The notes under the pieces were generated by a model that was not told the origin of the DNA, ran no database searches, and was given only the letters and a program-made list of their open reading frames with translations. A stretch of DNA of 64,000 bases, from positions 123,402-187,401 of the forward strand of contig JAGVVZ010000003.1 of NCBI GenBank assembly GCA_018304545.1, in the 5' to 3' direction. This document shows, piece by piece, positions 1 to 10,852 of this stretch (position 1 is its first letter; each line of letters begins with the position of its first letter). Position numbers and translations under genes: made by a program. The DNA comes from Candidatus Aenigmatarchaeota archaeon (GTDB lineage Archaea > Aenigmatarchaeota > Aenigmatarchaeia > CG10238-14).

Positions 1-329
1 CTTATTTCCTCAAAAAATTGAACCATTATCGAGGGTCTCATTCCAACTATTCTAACAGAATCCTCATATTCTAAAACATTTATTTTGCATGGCATACATA
101 GCGATACTAACTTATTTTTCTTTAGAAATCTGTCAGCATATTTGGCAGAACATATTTCTATTATTTTCATCCTTTCATGTTCAAATCCTTTTGCTGCTAA
201 TCGTTCTTTCAAATCATAGATGTTAAATATGGACCATCCCTTCTTCTCAATACTCCTTAACACTGAAACAACGGTTTCTTCAAAATTTTTCCTTGTATCA
301 ACGACGTATGCAAAGTCTTCTACATTCAT
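1..329 (-). CDS. DUF302-like domain protein, truncated at window edge
   Basis: Minus-strand translation MNVEDFAYVVDTRKNFEETVVSVLRSIEKKGWSIFNIYDLKERLAAKGFEHERMKIIEICSAKYADRFLKKNKLVSLCMPCKINVLEYEDSVRIVGMRPSIMVQFFEEI; DUF302-like pattern; not in ORF track because it runs off the edge. Confidence 0.7.
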   Translation of the reverse strand, partial: MNVEDFAYVVDTRKNFEETVVSVLRSIEKKGWSIFNIYDLKERLAAKGFEHERMKIIEICSAKYADRFLKKNKLVSLCMPCKINVLEYEDSVRIVGMRPSIMVQFFEEI

Positions 330-339
330 TATATCACCT

Positions 340-1014
340 TTAATGATTTTTCGCAAAATCAGTTATTGAATTTAATTGTTGATTTAGATTTGTTTCATTA
401 CTATATGAAATTAAAATTTTATCCAAGTCTTTGAATATGTAGTTTTCATATTCATTGTTCAGTTTTCTATTCACATAAAATTTCGGTACGCTTTTATTAT
501 CACTGCAAAAACTATCTGTATTATCTAGCATAATACATGTTTTGTTAAATTTCATTTCAATGCTATCAAAGAATACCCATAAAGGTATACCTGTCGCATG
601 CATGTGTAGTACATCACCTGTTTTTTCTGGTTGTGGTGATCCAGAATCTACATGAATAAAACTACTAACAGACATATTTTTCTTCATTCTATCCATATGT
701 GATTTATCAGACAAATCTAGCTTTATACCATTAATGTAAATTCTCCAATCTGCATGTATATGTTGAGAACCCAGAATACCCATAGTTGTTTTTTGAGAGC
801 CCATATTACATTGTAATTGACCTGATGATATGCACATCTCCGCAGACATACCACAAATATCACATTTACCATCATGGTTCTTATCCATTAATTTTGTTGC
901 AAGCTCTTTATCATAAGATGTCATTTTTGTTGTTGATGTAACGGTGGTTTTAATCTGCTTTTTTGATAATAGAAATAGTTTATACACCGAAAATCCAGTA
1001 GCGATAATTATCAA
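340..1014 (-). CDS. Membrane-anchored hypothetical protein with DKNHDGKCDICGM (EF-hand/Cys) segment and HIHAD...HMHATG domain
   Basis: ORF track; N-terminal TM segment. Confidence 0.7.
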   Translation of the reverse strand: MIIIATGFSVYKLFLLSKKQIKTTVTSTTKMTSYDKELATKLMDKNHDGKCDICGMSAEMCISSGQLQCNMGSQKTTMGILGSQHIHADWRIYINGIKLDLSDKSHMDRMKKNMSVSSFIHVDSGSPQPEKTGDVLHMHATGIPLWVFFDSIEMKFNKTCIMLDNTDSFCSDNKSVPKFYVNRKLNNEYENYIFKDLDKILISYSNETNLNQQLNSITDFAKNH

Positions 1015-1257
1015 AATAGCAAAAATCAGAATTCCGTATAAGATAAATTTATCATAATTCTTTTTCTTTGAATTTTTTGTTTTATATCTAATAGTATCAC
1101 TTTTTATTCTAATGATATTTTATATCTCTGTTTGTTTCTAAACTTTATAAACATTTACAAATTATGTAAAGATTAATAGTCTAGAAAATTTCTATATTAT
1201 ATAAAATCCGTATTTTTTTGTGTATAAATAAATATTTTTGTGTATAATAAATCCAAT

Positions 1258-1797
1258 ATGAAAGAAAAAATTCTGTTAATTATTACGATGTTTTCGATAA
1301 TTCTTTTATTTACATCTCTAGTATTAGCAAAACACCCGCCACGAGAATATCAATATAACATTGGAAAGGCAAACGAATCAGCAGTTGCTATGGCCTCTAA
1401 TGGGGAAAAAATTGAAGTGACCGGTAACGGAACTTTTGTTATTGAATCCAAAACAATTACTGGTAGTGGCAGATTTCTGCATAAGGATAAAAATGGAAAT
1501 ATTCTAGGCAATGGAACTTGGACAGCTAAGTCATTGTTATCTTTTGACTCGTGGAGCAGCGTGACATCTCAAGAACTTACTAAAGGACCTGAAGGAGGTC
1601 GCGCTTTCATTCTCATACGTTTATCACCAAATTCTGGTGGACCTGCACTTGATGGAATTTTAATGCTCGAACATGTACTCGGAAAATCACCTAAAAACTC
1701 AACCGAAGGAATAAGACTGAATATCAAATTAGAACCCGGATTACAACTTAACTTCTTTAAGAAAATAGGCGGACAGACACTATTTATCAGAAAATAA
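1258..1797 (+). CDS. Secreted/membrane hypothetical protein
   Basis: ORF track 1240..1797; N-terminal signal/TM segment; ATG at 1258 preferred over GTG at 1240. Confidence 0.6.
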   Translation: MKEKILLIITMFSIILLFTSLVLAKHPPREYQYNIGKANESAVAMASNGEKIEVTGNGTFVIESKTITGSGRFLHKDKNGNILGNGTWTAKSLLSFDSWSSVTSQELTKGPEGGRAFILIRLSPNSGGPALDGILMLEHVLGKSPKNSTEGIRLNIKLEPGLQLNFFKKIGGQTLFIRK

Positions 1798-1879
1798 ATC
1801 TATTCTAAATACACTAGATCCTTAAAACAGTAAGTTTTATAAGTTTTTAGTAATATATTTTAGATCAATTAAACACTAA

Positions 1880-2218
1880 ATGATATTCATGAGAGAGCGA
1901 GCGATAATGATAACATTTAGTGTCAAATGCAAAGAATTTGATGGCAACTACGAACGAAACAAATTTTTCAGAGAACTATATGGATGGAAACAAATAATAA
2001 GGAAAGAAGACAAAAAATATGAATATAGAAGAGAAGGTTTATTGGATGAAATTCCAAATATTAGAGTGGATCAATCCATGTTCATAATAATGAAGGAGCA
2101 TATGGAGAGAATGAAAGAATTCTTAGAGGAATGGGAGGATAAAATAAACTGGAATGAGTTTGACGTTTTGCTTAATGAAAAACAATCTAAATTACTAAGG
2201 GAGTGGTTGGATGAGTGA
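1880..2218 (+). CDS. Hypothetical protein, overlaps cdc48 start
   Basis: ORF track; 8-nt overlap with the following gene suggests translational coupling. Confidence 0.6.
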   Translation: MIFMRERAIMITFSVKCKEFDGNYERNKFFRELYGWKQIIRKEDKKYEYRREGLLDEIPNIRVDQSMFIIMKEHMERMKEFLEEWEDKINWNEFDVLLNEKQSKLLREWLDE

Positions 2219-4517
2219 AATAAAAGATAGCGATAAAGATGCTGAATTAAGAATTGGTGAACTAACAGCCAGAGAAGAATTTGGCAGAGGCATTGTTAGA
2301 GTAGATGCTAACACCATGCAAAAAATAGGCGTGAAAGAAGGAGATGTTGTAGAATTAGAAGGTTCGAGGAAAGTAGGTGCGATTGCAATAAGATCGTATC
2401 CATCTGACGCAGGATTAAATGTAATAAGAATGGACGGTCTTGTTAGGAGAAATTGCGGCGCAGGTGTCAGCGAAAATGTCAAAATCAGGAAAGCAGACGT
2501 AAAGGAAGCCAGAAATATCACGTTAGCGCCGGCACAAAAAAATGTTTTTATTCAAGTTCATCCAAACATCATCAAACAGAATATTTACTACAGACCTGTT
2601 TCTCAAGGAGATATCATAGTACCTAGTCCTGTAGTTAGAAGAAGCGACAGGGCTCCTAGCATATTCCAAGAGTATTTTGGTTTTGATTTCGAAGATTTCT
2701 TTTTCTCACCAACAGGAGAAACAAGATTTGTTGTTACAAGCACAAACCCGAAAGGTATTGTAAGGATAACAGATGCGACAGAAATTGAAATATTGACTCA
2801 CTTACCCAAAGGGTTTGAATTGGAAAAGAGAAAGATACCTACAGTTACATATGAAGATGTCGGTGGCATTCACCCAGCAATCCATAAAGTAAGAGAAATG
2901 ATCGAGTTGCCGTTGAGACATCCCGAACTATTTGCCAGATTAGGTATAGAACCCCCGAAGGGTATTTTACTCCACGGACCACCTGGCACAGGAAAAACTT
3001 TATTAGCGAGAGCAGTTGCCAACGAAACTGGAGCAAATTTCTATTCTATTAGTGGACCGGAGGTATTTTCGAGATGGTATGGCGGTACAGAACAGAATCT
3101 GAGAAAGATATTCGAAGAAGCTGAGAAGAGTGCACCGTCAATTATATTTATTGATGAAATTGATGCAATGGCGCCTAAGAGAGAAGAGGTTGTGGGCGAA
3201 GTTGAGAAAAGAACTGTCTCACAGCTGCTTACGCTAATGGATGGATTAAAGAAACGTGGCAAAGTAGTTGTTATCGCGGCAACTAACAGACCGAATGCTT
3301 TAGACCCTGCATTGAGAAGACCTGGGAGATTTGATAGGGAAATTGAAATACCCGTACCTGATAAAAGAGGTAGAAAAGAAATTTTAGATATACACACCAG
3401 AAATATGCCAATGGAAAAAGATGTTAATTTAGATCAGGTTGCAGAAATCACCTATGGTTTTGTTGGGGCTGATATGGAAGCGTTGGTCAAAGAAACTGCC
3501 ATGTCTGCATTAAGAAGAATACTACCCAAAATCAAATGGAAAGAACAAGAAGAGCTACCTAAGGATATTCTAGAAAAATTAATTGTTACAAAAAAAGATT
3601 TTCAAGAAGCTATGAAGATGGTCGAACCTTCTGCAATGAGAGAGGTTCTAATAGAAATACCTGATGTCAAATGGAGTGACATAGGAGGTTTGGAAGATGT
3701 CAAACAATCATTGAAAGAGGCTATAGAATGGCCTTTGACAATGAGCGAAAACTTTGCAAAGTTGGGAATAACACCGCCTAAAGGCATATTACTTTACGGT
3801 CCTCCGGGATGTGGCAAAACAAATTTAGCGAAAGCCATTGCATCGGAGAGTAATGCTAACTTCATTTCTGTTAAAGGACCTGAATTGCATTCAATGTGGT
3901 TTGGCGAGAGTGAAAGAAAAGTTAGAGAATTATTCAAAAGAGCTAAACAAGTTGCACCAACAATAATTTTCTTTGATGAAATAGATGCTTTAGTTCCCAG
4001 AAGAAGTACAGGCAGGGGTGAAGATGCAACAGAGAGAATAGTTGCGCAGTTATTATCTGAGATGTCAGGATTGGAAGATTTAAAAGATGTTGTTGTTATT
4101 GCAGCAACGAACAGACCTGATATGCTTGACACAGCTTTACTAAGGCCGGGAAGATTTGACAGATTAATATTGGTTCCGCCACCAGATGAAAAAACCAGAT
4201 TAAAGATACTTGAATTGAAAACAAAAAACATACCGTTAAAAGGTGTGGATATAAAAAGATTAGCAAAAGAAACCGAGGGATATTCGGGTGCTGATCTGGA
4301 ATCACTAGCAAGAGAAGCGGCTATGATGGCATTAAGAGAAAATAAAAAAGTCAATGAAGTTACAATGAAGCATTTTGAAAAAGCAATGAAAGATTTCAAA
4401 GCGAGTATCGATAATAAAATAATAGAATTTTATACAAAATTCGATTCAAGACATAAAAGAAAGTTATTGACAGAAGCGAAAGGAACAGAAGACAGAACGA
4501 TGAGTTACGTTGGTTAG
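2211..4517 (+). CDS. cdc48: Cdc48/VAT-type AAA+ ATPase
   Basis: Two AAA domains ([16 protein letters not shown], Walker [19 protein letters not shown]) and Cdc48 N-domain. Confidence 0.97.
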   Translation: MSEIKDSDKDAELRIGELTAREEFGRGIVRVDANTMQKIGVKEGDVVELEGSRKVGAIAIRSYPSDAGLNVIRMDGLVRRNCGAGVSENVKIRKADVKEARNITLAPAQKNVFIQVHPNIIKQNIYYRPVSQGDIIVPSPVVRRSDRAPSIFQEYFGFDFEDFFFSPTGETRFVVTSTNPKGIVRITDATEIEILTHLPKGFELEKRKIPTVTYEDVGGIHPAIHKVREMIELPLRHPELFARLGIEPPKGILLHGPPGTGKTLLARAVANETGANFYSISGPEVFSRWYGGTEQNLRKIFEEAEKSAPSIIFIDEIDAMAPKREEVVGEVEKRTVSQLLTLMDGLKKRGKVVVIAATNRPNALDPALRRPGRFDREIEIPVPDKRGRKEILDIHTRNMPMEKDVNLDQVAEITYGFVGADMEALVKETAMSALRRILPKIKWKEQEELPKDILEKLIVTKKDFQEAMKMVEPSAMREVLIEIPDVKWSDIGGLEDVKQSLKEAIEWPLTMSENFAKLGITPPKGILLYGPPGCGKTNLAKAIASESNANFISVKGPELHSMWFGESERKVRELFKRAKQVAPTIIFFDEIDALVPRRSTGRGEDATERIVAQLLSEMSGLEDLKDVVVIAATNRPDMLDTALLRPGRFDRLILVPPPDEKTRLKILELKTKNIPLKGVDIKRLAKETEGYSGADLESLAREAAMMALRENKKVNEVTMKHFEKAMKDFKASIDNKIIEFYTKFDSRHKRKLLTEAKGTEDRTMSYVG

Positions 4518-4774
4518 TTGTAGGGGGCTTTTTGTTTTCTTATTTCTTCCAATAATATTTTTCTTCCCATTTTCCTCAACAATTTTCCTTCATAATCTCT
4601 TATTTGTGCACTTAGAACATAACTCAATAAAATATCATTATCACCGGCTAAAAATGCAACACCATTATCCAATTCATAATCAGCAAAACTCTCGTTGTAT
4701 CGTGGATCTGTGTTTATTATTCTGAATTCGTAGCCCGATTCTACAATGTAGATTATAGCCACATATCTAAACAT
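4514..4774 (-). CDS. Hypothetical protein
   Basis: ORF track, intergenic location. Confidence 0.5.
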   Translation of the reverse strand: MFRYVAIIYIVESGYEFRIINTDPRYNESFADYELDNGVAFLAGDNDILLSYVLSAQIRDYEGKLLRKMGRKILLEEIRKQKAPYN

Positions 4775-4834
4775 AATCAGAAATTGAATATCAAATTTAT
4801 ATTTTCTTCTGTAACTTTATGAATGAACACTGAA

Positions 4835-5221
4835 CTATTTTTTGACTAATTTCAAATTTGGAAAATGACCAATTAAAGATCTTTCTATGTAAGTATCACT
4901 CGCTTCAAATTCAGGACCTGTTAGTTCAATTGTTATTTCGTATTTTCCTTGTTCTTTTCCCATTTCGACAATAACTTTACACCACAGCGAATCTTCTGTC
5001 ATACGTCTTTTATCCGATCCGTGATATGCATAAATTCTAAACGGTGCATTTACTCCATAAAAAACATCGCCCGTTATTAGGTGTTGATGATTCGAACCAT
5101 TAGCACCTGCAGTAACTGCACCATACGCTCTTAACAAAGGCAAAATTCTACTTAAAGTCAATAAAATGTTGAATGCTTCATGCCTGCATGTATATGTTCT
5201 ACTATAGGATCGATCGGACAT
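4835..5221 (-). CDS. Hypothetical protein
   Basis: ORF track. Confidence 0.6.
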   Translation of the reverse strand: MSDRSYSRTYTCRHEAFNILLTLSRILPLLRAYGAVTAGANGSNHQHLITGDVFYGVNAPFRIYAYHGSDKRRMTEDSLWCKVIVEMGKEQGKYEITIELTGPEFEASDTYIERSLIGHFPNLKLVKK

Positions 5222-5239
5222 AGTTCACTACTAAATAGA

Positions 5240-5274
5240 AATAACTATTTAAACTCTTATGAATAACTATTTAA
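5240..5274. promoter_or_regulatory. Two direct repeats AATAACTATTTAA, 22 bp apart
   Basis: 5240-5252 and 5262-5274, between divergent genes. Confidence 0.45.
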
Positions 5275-5411
5275 GATACAAAATTTTAATTAAAAATAAG
5301 TTAATTCGTATGGGGTGCAGGCTTTAAAGAAACATCTTATTCTTTTGAATTATATACTCAAAAAATTTGATTGAGCATCTTTTGAAATAACTTATTAAGG
5401 AGGTTAAATAT

Positions 5412-5801
5412 ATGGAAAGAAGATCTGGTGGAAGAGATTTCCGCAGAAGAGATGACAGAGGAGGAAGATTTGGAGGCGGCTTTAGACCAAGAAACGATTT
5501 CAATAGAGATGACAATTTTGAAAAACCAGTAAAAGTCGGCGAAAAATACGACGTAGAAATACAAGAAGTTGGTTCTAAAGGCGACGGTATAGCAAGAGTA
5601 AAAAATTTCGTTATTTTTGTTGCTAACACGCAAAAGGGTGAAAAATGCAAGATAGAAATAAAGCAGGTTAGTAACAAATTCGCAATAGGTGAAAAGGCTG
5701 GTGAAGGATCAGCAAGCGAACCTGTTGGCGACGAAGAAGAAACGGGAGACGAATCTGAAGACTCTGACGAAGAAGAAACGGAAGAAGAGGAAGAAGTATA
5801 A
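5412..5801 (+). CDS. TRAM-domain RNA-binding protein with RGG-like N-terminus and acidic C-tail
   Basis: VGEKYDVEIQEVGSKGDGIARVKNFVIFV TRAM signature; SD AAGGAGG upstream. Confidence 0.85.
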   Translation: MERRSGGRDFRRRDDRGGRFGGGFRPRNDFNRDDNFEKPVKVGEKYDVEIQEVGSKGDGIARVKNFVIFVANTQKGEKCKIEIKQVSNKFAIGEKAGEGSASEPVGDEEETGDESEDSDEEETEEEEEV

Positions 5802-5828
5802 TTAAATTATAGATTTTTTATTTTCTTT

Positions 5829-7136
5829 TTATTTTATAAATTGGTTTATTTTCTTTTGGTGAAACATTGAATCCAATATTTTGCTATGTTTTTTCCATGT
5901 ATTACTTTTTGTAATGAACATCGAATCTATTCTTCTGATCACCTGGTTAATATCATCACACACAATAGGCTTGTTCCTTAGTGCGTCTCTTACAATTTCT
6001 CTAACTTTCCATACACCTATTGGAGCATAATATTCTGGCCTGATTTCTCTAACAATCAATATACCAGCTTGCCTCTTTATAGAATTCAAATAATCTAAAA
6101 CTGCTATTTCAGCAGCATAATAACCACCAGCAACATTCGTTGCATAAGTTTTCCTACCCCAGTAAAACTCATGATCAGCCGTTATTATTGGTTCAGATTT
6201 TTCTTTAGTCCAAGGACCACCAGCAACGGCCATCTCTATCTGTTCAAACATCCATTGTGTTGGCACCAAGATGATCTCAAAATAATTGCCTAAATAATTG
6301 CCTTCGTATATTCTGAGCTCATTTATAAGATTATTTTGCCTAACTTCTTTCAGTAAGTTATTGATTATAATGGAATCTGTTGCTGTTATCGACCATTTTG
6401 TTGGAACTAATTTTCTTTGTATTTTCATTCCCAGTAAACCAACAGATAAAATTTTAGAGATTTGATAAACGTCATATCCGTCCTTATATAAGCTTATGAC
6501 AGCCTTAGTTGCCTTAAGATCTGCGTCTGAAATTATATAATCGACTTTTCTCTCTATCTTAGGATTTTCTGTTATTCTAGCCTTTTCTATCAATCCTGTC
6601 GGGCCGTGAGGCGGGGCATGTGGATCAAAATACAATGCTATACGGGGTTTGTTTTTTAGAACTACTTCAGTATCTAAAGATAAAGATGATGCCGCTATCT
6701 CTTGAATCATAGACAAATGTCTATCAGGATTTTTTGCTGACGTAGTTTCAAATCTTTTTTTAGCATTTACCAGAGATACTCTGTATTGAAAAATATCTTC
6801 TAAACCCATTTTGTTTTGATACCAAGTTTTGGGCGCATCAAAAATTGCTGTGTTTCCTGTTTCAGGTGGCAATAAAACACCTGCATTTATTTTGGGATAT
6901 TGATCTTCCCCGACAAGAACAGAAGGTGGGCTGGATCCGAAAATTTCATTCGAAGTTATGAGACTTTTTATTTGTAAATTAGAAAGGACTCTCTTTAAAA
7001 CGGGACAGGATGATTTATGTCTCCAAACCAGGCTACCACAAGAAGGGCACAAATTAGAATTTCTAAAGGAAAACATAGAATCACTTAGAATATTAGCCGA
7101 AGTTGAGATTAAAGAGAATTTGTATTGTATTACCAA
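5829..7136 (-). CDS. nreA: NreA-like archaeal DNA repair protein with C-terminal PIP-like motif
   Basis: Nre family sequence; N-terminal CPSCG...C; C-terminal QKKINQFIK resembling a PCNA-interacting motif. Confidence 0.8.
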   Translation of the reverse strand: MVIQYKFSLISTSANILSDSMFSFRNSNLCPSCGSLVWRHKSSCPVLKRVLSNLQIKSLITSNEIFGSSPPSVLVGEDQYPKINAGVLLPPETGNTAIFDAPKTWYQNKMGLEDIFQYRVSLVNAKKRFETTSAKNPDRHLSMIQEIAASSLSLDTEVVLKNKPRIALYFDPHAPPHGPTGLIEKARITENPKIERKVDYIISDADLKATKAVISLYKDGYDVYQISKILSVGLLGMKIQRKLVPTKWSITATDSIIINNLLKEVRQNNLINELRIYEGNYLGNYFEIILVPTQWMFEQIEMAVAGGPWTKEKSEPIITADHEFYWGRKTYATNVAGGYYAAEIAVLDYLNSIKRQAGILIVREIRPEYYAPIGVWKVREIVRDALRNKPIVCDDINQVIRRIDSMFITKSNTWKKHSKILDSMFHQKKINQFIK

Positions 7137-7406
7137 TTATTTTTTCTTCAATTTTTCTACAACTATTTTCTCATTACATTTAGAGCAATTGAATTTTGGC
7201 TCAAGAAATTTTTTCCCGGATTTGTTTCTCTTTAACTCGATATTTTTTACTTCATAGAACTTGCATTTAGGACATTCATACTCAACGATTGGATCCTGGC
7301 CTTTCATTTTAGCAACAAGGGCAAAGTCTCTTTTTGAGAAAAGATCAAAATCTCTGGATATACTCAATCCTTTGCTGACCCATTCTTTTATTAGTTTACT
7401 TTCCAT
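7137..7406 (-). CDS. Zinc-ribbon hypothetical protein
   Basis: CPKC...CSKC pairs; between L40e and nreA on same strand. Confidence 0.7.
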   Translation of the reverse strand: MESKLIKEWVSKGLSISRDFDLFSKRDFALVAKMKGQDPIVEYECPKCKFYEVKNIELKRNKSGKKFLEPKFNCSKCNEKIVVEKLKKK

Positions 7407-7416
7407 TTTAAAACCT

Positions 7417-7566
7417 CTAAGCTTTCTTTTCTTTGCGTTTAGGCCTCAAAGCTCTCGAGTTGCAACTTCTGCACTTAATCTTCCCGGCTCTAACTTTGGC
7501 TGGATCAGCCCTTATCTTGTGTTTACATCTTCTGCAGACAAACACTCTATTGTACAGTCTTGCCAT
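7417..7566 (-). CDS. rpl40e: 50S ribosomal protein L40e (49 aa)
   Basis: MARLYNRVFVCRRCKHKIRADPAKVRAGKIKCRSCNSRALRPKRKEKKA; below ORF-track length cutoff. Confidence 0.93.
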   Translation of the reverse strand: MARLYNRVFVCRRCKHKIRADPAKVRAGKIKCRSCNSRALRPKRKEKKA

Positions 7567-7669
7567 GGTCTCTGGGAATATTTTCTTAACCAACTAATTC
7601 ACCTAGATTAAAATAAACTAATAAGATAAGAATTTAAGTGTTTAATAAAGTTATCGCCAAGTAAACTTT

Positions 7670-7960
7670 TCATTGCTCATTTGTGACTTGTATATAACGT
7701 CTTTCTACCACAACCAAAGCCAAAAATCCACCAACATTTGATAATGCTGGAATTCTTTCTCCTGGATTTGAGCTTACAAATTTCCTAGGCATATATCCTG
7801 CTCCACCATTAGGTAAAGTAAAAACAATTTGAACATAATCATTTTCTCCCCATCTAACCTCATCAGGATAACAGAATTCAACGCCTAATACACTTTCAGA
7901 AGCACGTCTTATAGCATCATTTTGTTGTGTTCTAGGTAGAAAATACCTTGGTTTAGTCAT
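7670..7960 (-). CDS. Hypothetical protein
   Basis: ORF track. Confidence 0.55.
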   Translation of the reverse strand: MTKPRYFLPRTQQNDAIRRASESVLGVEFCYPDEVRWGENDYVQIVFTLPNGGAGYMPRKFVSSNPGERIPALSNVGGFLALVVVERRYIQVTNEQ

Positions 7961-8067
7961 AAAAACATTGATTTTTTAAAGGATATAAACATATTGGCCT
8001 TTTTCTGTGATGACTTTAATAGGTATAATTAGACAACAATTTCTTAATTAAATCGAGAATAATAAGG

Positions 8068-8655
8068 ATGAGAACAATAAAATCAGAAATACGAATAGTG
8101 GGGTTTGATGACGGTCCTTTCACACCTAGAAGTAAAGGGAATGCTATTGTTGTAGGAGTTGTTTATCGCGGAGGAAACTTTCTTGACGGTATATTGAAAA
8201 CAGAAGTTGAAATAGACGGGTTAAACGCGACAGAAACTCTGGTAGACGTGGTGAATAAAACAAAGCATAAAGAACAGTTGAGGGTAATAATGCTAAAAGG
8301 CATCACTATCGCAGGCTTCAATATTATTGACATAAAACGGCTGTGTAAAGAAACTAATTTGCCTGTAATAGCAATAAACCGTAAAAAACCCAATTTAGAT
8401 AACATAAAATTGGCTCTTGCTAAATTCAAAGATTTTAAAAAAAGATGGAACCTCATTAAAAGTGCTGGAAAAATTAATGTTTACAGAATAGAAAACAATA
8501 AAAACCTTTACTACCAATTTAGTGGTTTAGTCAAAACCGACGTAGAACGAATAATAGAGTTGAGTTGTACAAGAAGTTTAATACCTGAACCCTTGCGTGT
8601 GGCTCATCTGATAGCATCCGCGCTAATAAAGGGAGAAAGTGGTGGAAGGCCTTGA
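8068..8655 (+). CDS. DUF99 family protein (endonuclease V-like)
   Basis: EIRIVGFDDGPF and VVGVVYRGG motifs. Confidence 0.85.
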   Translation: MRTIKSEIRIVGFDDGPFTPRSKGNAIVVGVVYRGGNFLDGILKTEVEIDGLNATETLVDVVNKTKHKEQLRVIMLKGITIAGFNIIDIKRLCKETNLPVIAINRKKPNLDNIKLALAKFKDFKKRWNLIKSAGKINVYRIENNKNLYYQFSGLVKTDVERIIELSCTRSLIPEPLRVAHLIASALIKGESGGRP

Positions 8656-9155
8656 AAAAAAAAGAACTGATAGAAAATATAAAATATATAATATTTGGAA
8701 TATTGGCAGCATATTTGCTCAATTTACTAATAGGTCTGATTTTAGGAACAAGTCTACCAGTAGTAGCTGTAGTTTCGGAATCAATGACACATGATGCTCT
8801 TACACCACTCAACCATTACAAGTTTTTACAAGAAAATTACAACTTCACTGAGGACCAGATAAATTCGTGGCCGATAAACAACGGTTTTAGAAAGGGAGAT
8901 GTGTTAGTCATTAAAGGAATTGAAGAGAGCGAACTAAATGTAGGAGATGTTATTGTCTATAATATAAAAGGTCAAAAAATTCCGATAGTTCATAGAATAG
9001 TTAAAATCAGTGATAAAATAGTCACGAAGGGCGATCATAACCCCGTGGCTGATGGCTGGACACCGTATAAGATCCATGGAAAAACTATTTTTGTTGTACC
9101 TTATCTGGGCTGGCCAAAGCTGCTGCTCACAGAGCTATTAGCGAGGTTGTTCTAA
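8652..9155 (+). CDS. Signal peptidase I (S26/Sec11-like)
   Basis: VVSESM catalytic Ser region; GDVIVYN, HRIVKI, TKGDHN motifs. Confidence 0.88.
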   Translation: MKKKELIENIKYIIFGILAAYLLNLLIGLILGTSLPVVAVVSESMTHDALTPLNHYKFLQENYNFTEDQINSWPINNGFRKGDVLVIKGIEESELNVGDVIVYNIKGQKIPIVHRIVKISDKIVTKGDHNPVADGWTPYKIHGKTIFVVPYLGWPKLLLTELLARLF

Positions 9156-9487
9156 TGATATTTTGCGATAAATGTAGCAATCTGATGATATCAGAAAAGA
9201 GAGATGGTAAACTAAAAAATGTGTGCAGAAAATGCGGGTATGTTTCGAGAGATAAAAATGTTCATGCTACAAATATTTTAGAAAAAATTGAAACTAGAAA
9301 TGACAAAATAAATATTATACTAGAAGACACAACTTTGGAACAATATCCGATTGACAAAAAAATGGTTTGTCCTAAATGTGATAACAAAGGTGCTTACTGG
9401 TATATGCAACAAACAAGAGCCGCAGATGAACCGCCAACAATGTTTCTATGCTGCACGAAATGCAAGCACAAATGGAGGGAATATTAA
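9155..9487 (+). CDS. tfs: Transcription factor S / RPA12-like
   Basis: Two zinc ribbons; C-terminal CPKCDNKGAYWYMQQTRAADEPPTMFLCCTKCKHKWREY. Confidence 0.93.
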   Translation: MIFCDKCSNLMISEKRDGKLKNVCRKCGYVSRDKNVHATNILEKIETRNDKINIILEDTTLEQYPIDKKMVCPKCDNKGAYWYMQQTRAADEPPTMFLCCTKCKHKWREY

Positions 9488-9490
9488 TTT

Positions 9491-10012
9491 ATGTCCAAAG
9501 TCTGCCTCCTGGTTGATCTAGAAAACGAGTGGACTGACACTAATTCGGAATATTATTTGGGTAATCTATCAAAACTAAAAAGAAACATCAAAAAGCTGAG
9601 TGATATTTGTAGGTCTCATAATATACCTCTTATTTTTACTCGACATATAGAAATCGACTCAAAAACGTTTTTTGCAGAGAATTCAAAGAATGTGGAATTG
9701 TTTGTTGAGAAAGAAAATGATGAAATTTTAATTACCAAAAATAAAATTAGTCCGTTTTATAACACAAGCCTAGATAACATTTTAAAAGAAATGAAAGCAG
9801 ACGAACTAATAATAGCCGGTATAATGACGAACCTTTGCGTAAGAAGTGCCGTTTCTGATGCTTATGACAAGAATTATAAAATCACCGTTATAAAAGATTG
9901 CTGCGCATCAAATTCCATAGAAATAAACAATTTCACTTTTAAAGATCTGAAAAATACGAGACCTGAAATAGAATTTTTAACTGTTGATGAATTCATCTCA
10001 AAGAATATTTGA
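9491..10012 (+). CDS. Isochorismatase-family cysteine hydrolase
   Basis: LLVDLENEW and GIMTNLCVRSAVSDAYD motifs. Confidence 0.85.
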   Translation: MSKVCLLVDLENEWTDTNSEYYLGNLSKLKRNIKKLSDICRSHNIPLIFTRHIEIDSKTFFAENSKNVELFVEKENDEILITKNKISPFYNTSLDNILKEMKADELIIAGIMTNLCVRSAVSDAYDKNYKITVIKDCCASNSIEINNFTFKDLKNTRPEIEFLTVDEFISKNI

Positions 10013-10016
10013 AATA

Positions 10017-10721
10017 TCAGACGTATTCCTCTTTATGAGTATTATCTTTATCAAAACCTATTTGGTCAGCCAATTTAATAACATCCAAAACCATTTCTTT
10101 GATACCGCAAATGTAAATATGTTTATTTTTAGCATCTGTTACATATTTCTTAATAGCTTCTTGCACATGTCCCTTTTCTCCTTTCCATAATGAAGAAGGT
10201 CGTGATAAGGTAATTATGCAGTGAAAGTTTTTGTGTTTTTTCGTCAACTCTTCAAACTCTTTTTTGTATATTATTTCCTCTTCATTCCTAACACCAAAGA
10301 ATAGCCACACGTCATAACTCAAATTCATATCAAGCAATGCTTCTATCATGGACCTGAATGGAGATATACCCGATCCTGTAGCAACAAATATAACATCACT
10401 ATCAATAGGTTCATGTAAATTGAAATGACCATTTGGTCCAAATATCATTAATTCTGTTCCTGGTTTTATGTCACATAGAAAATTAGATGCATATCCACCC
10501 TGAACTCTTTTTATACAGAGTTCAATATACTTCTTTTCTTTTGGAGAACTTGAAATAGAGTACGGTTTTACTATTTTACTATTATCTTTATCTACAAAAA
10601 CAGAAATGAACTGTCCAGCTTTAAATTCAAATTCATCACTTTCATTAAACTTAAATCGAATTAAATTAACTGTCGGGGTTGCGGTAATATTCTCAAGCAC
10701 TTTCACTAGATATCTTCTCAT
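10017..10721 (-). CDS. Ferredoxin reductase-type FAD/NAD(P)-binding oxidoreductase
   Basis: KPYSISSSP, ATGSGISPFRSM, YICG motifs. Confidence 0.85.
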   Translation of the reverse strand: MRRYLVKVLENITATPTVNLIRFKFNESDEFEFKAGQFISVFVDKDNSKIVKPYSISSSPKEKKYIELCIKRVQGGYASNFLCDIKPGTELMIFGPNGHFNLHEPIDSDVIFVATGSGISPFRSMIEALLDMNLSYDVWLFFGVRNEEEIIYKKEFEELTKKHKNFHCIITLSRPSSLWKGEKGHVQEAIKKYVTDAKNKHIYICGIKEMVLDVIKLADQIGFDKDNTHKEEYV

Positions 10722-10852
10722 TGTGACACCAAATAGAATTAATCTAGGAATGTTATACTTTTAATATTTATGCAATAATAGTCTAGAACTAAGGTTATTA
10801 TCATAAACGTTCAGAAAAAAACAAAAAAAATAAATAATTTATTAAGTTAGTC

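Noticed and set aside
1211-1251. Tandem TATTTTTGTGTATAATAAA-like repeat upstream of the 1258 gene
   Set aside because: Short, AT-rich and imperfect; most likely promoter-region low complexity.
3794-4399. 201-aa minus-strand ORF inside cdc48
   Set aside because: Antisense shadow of the second AAA domain.
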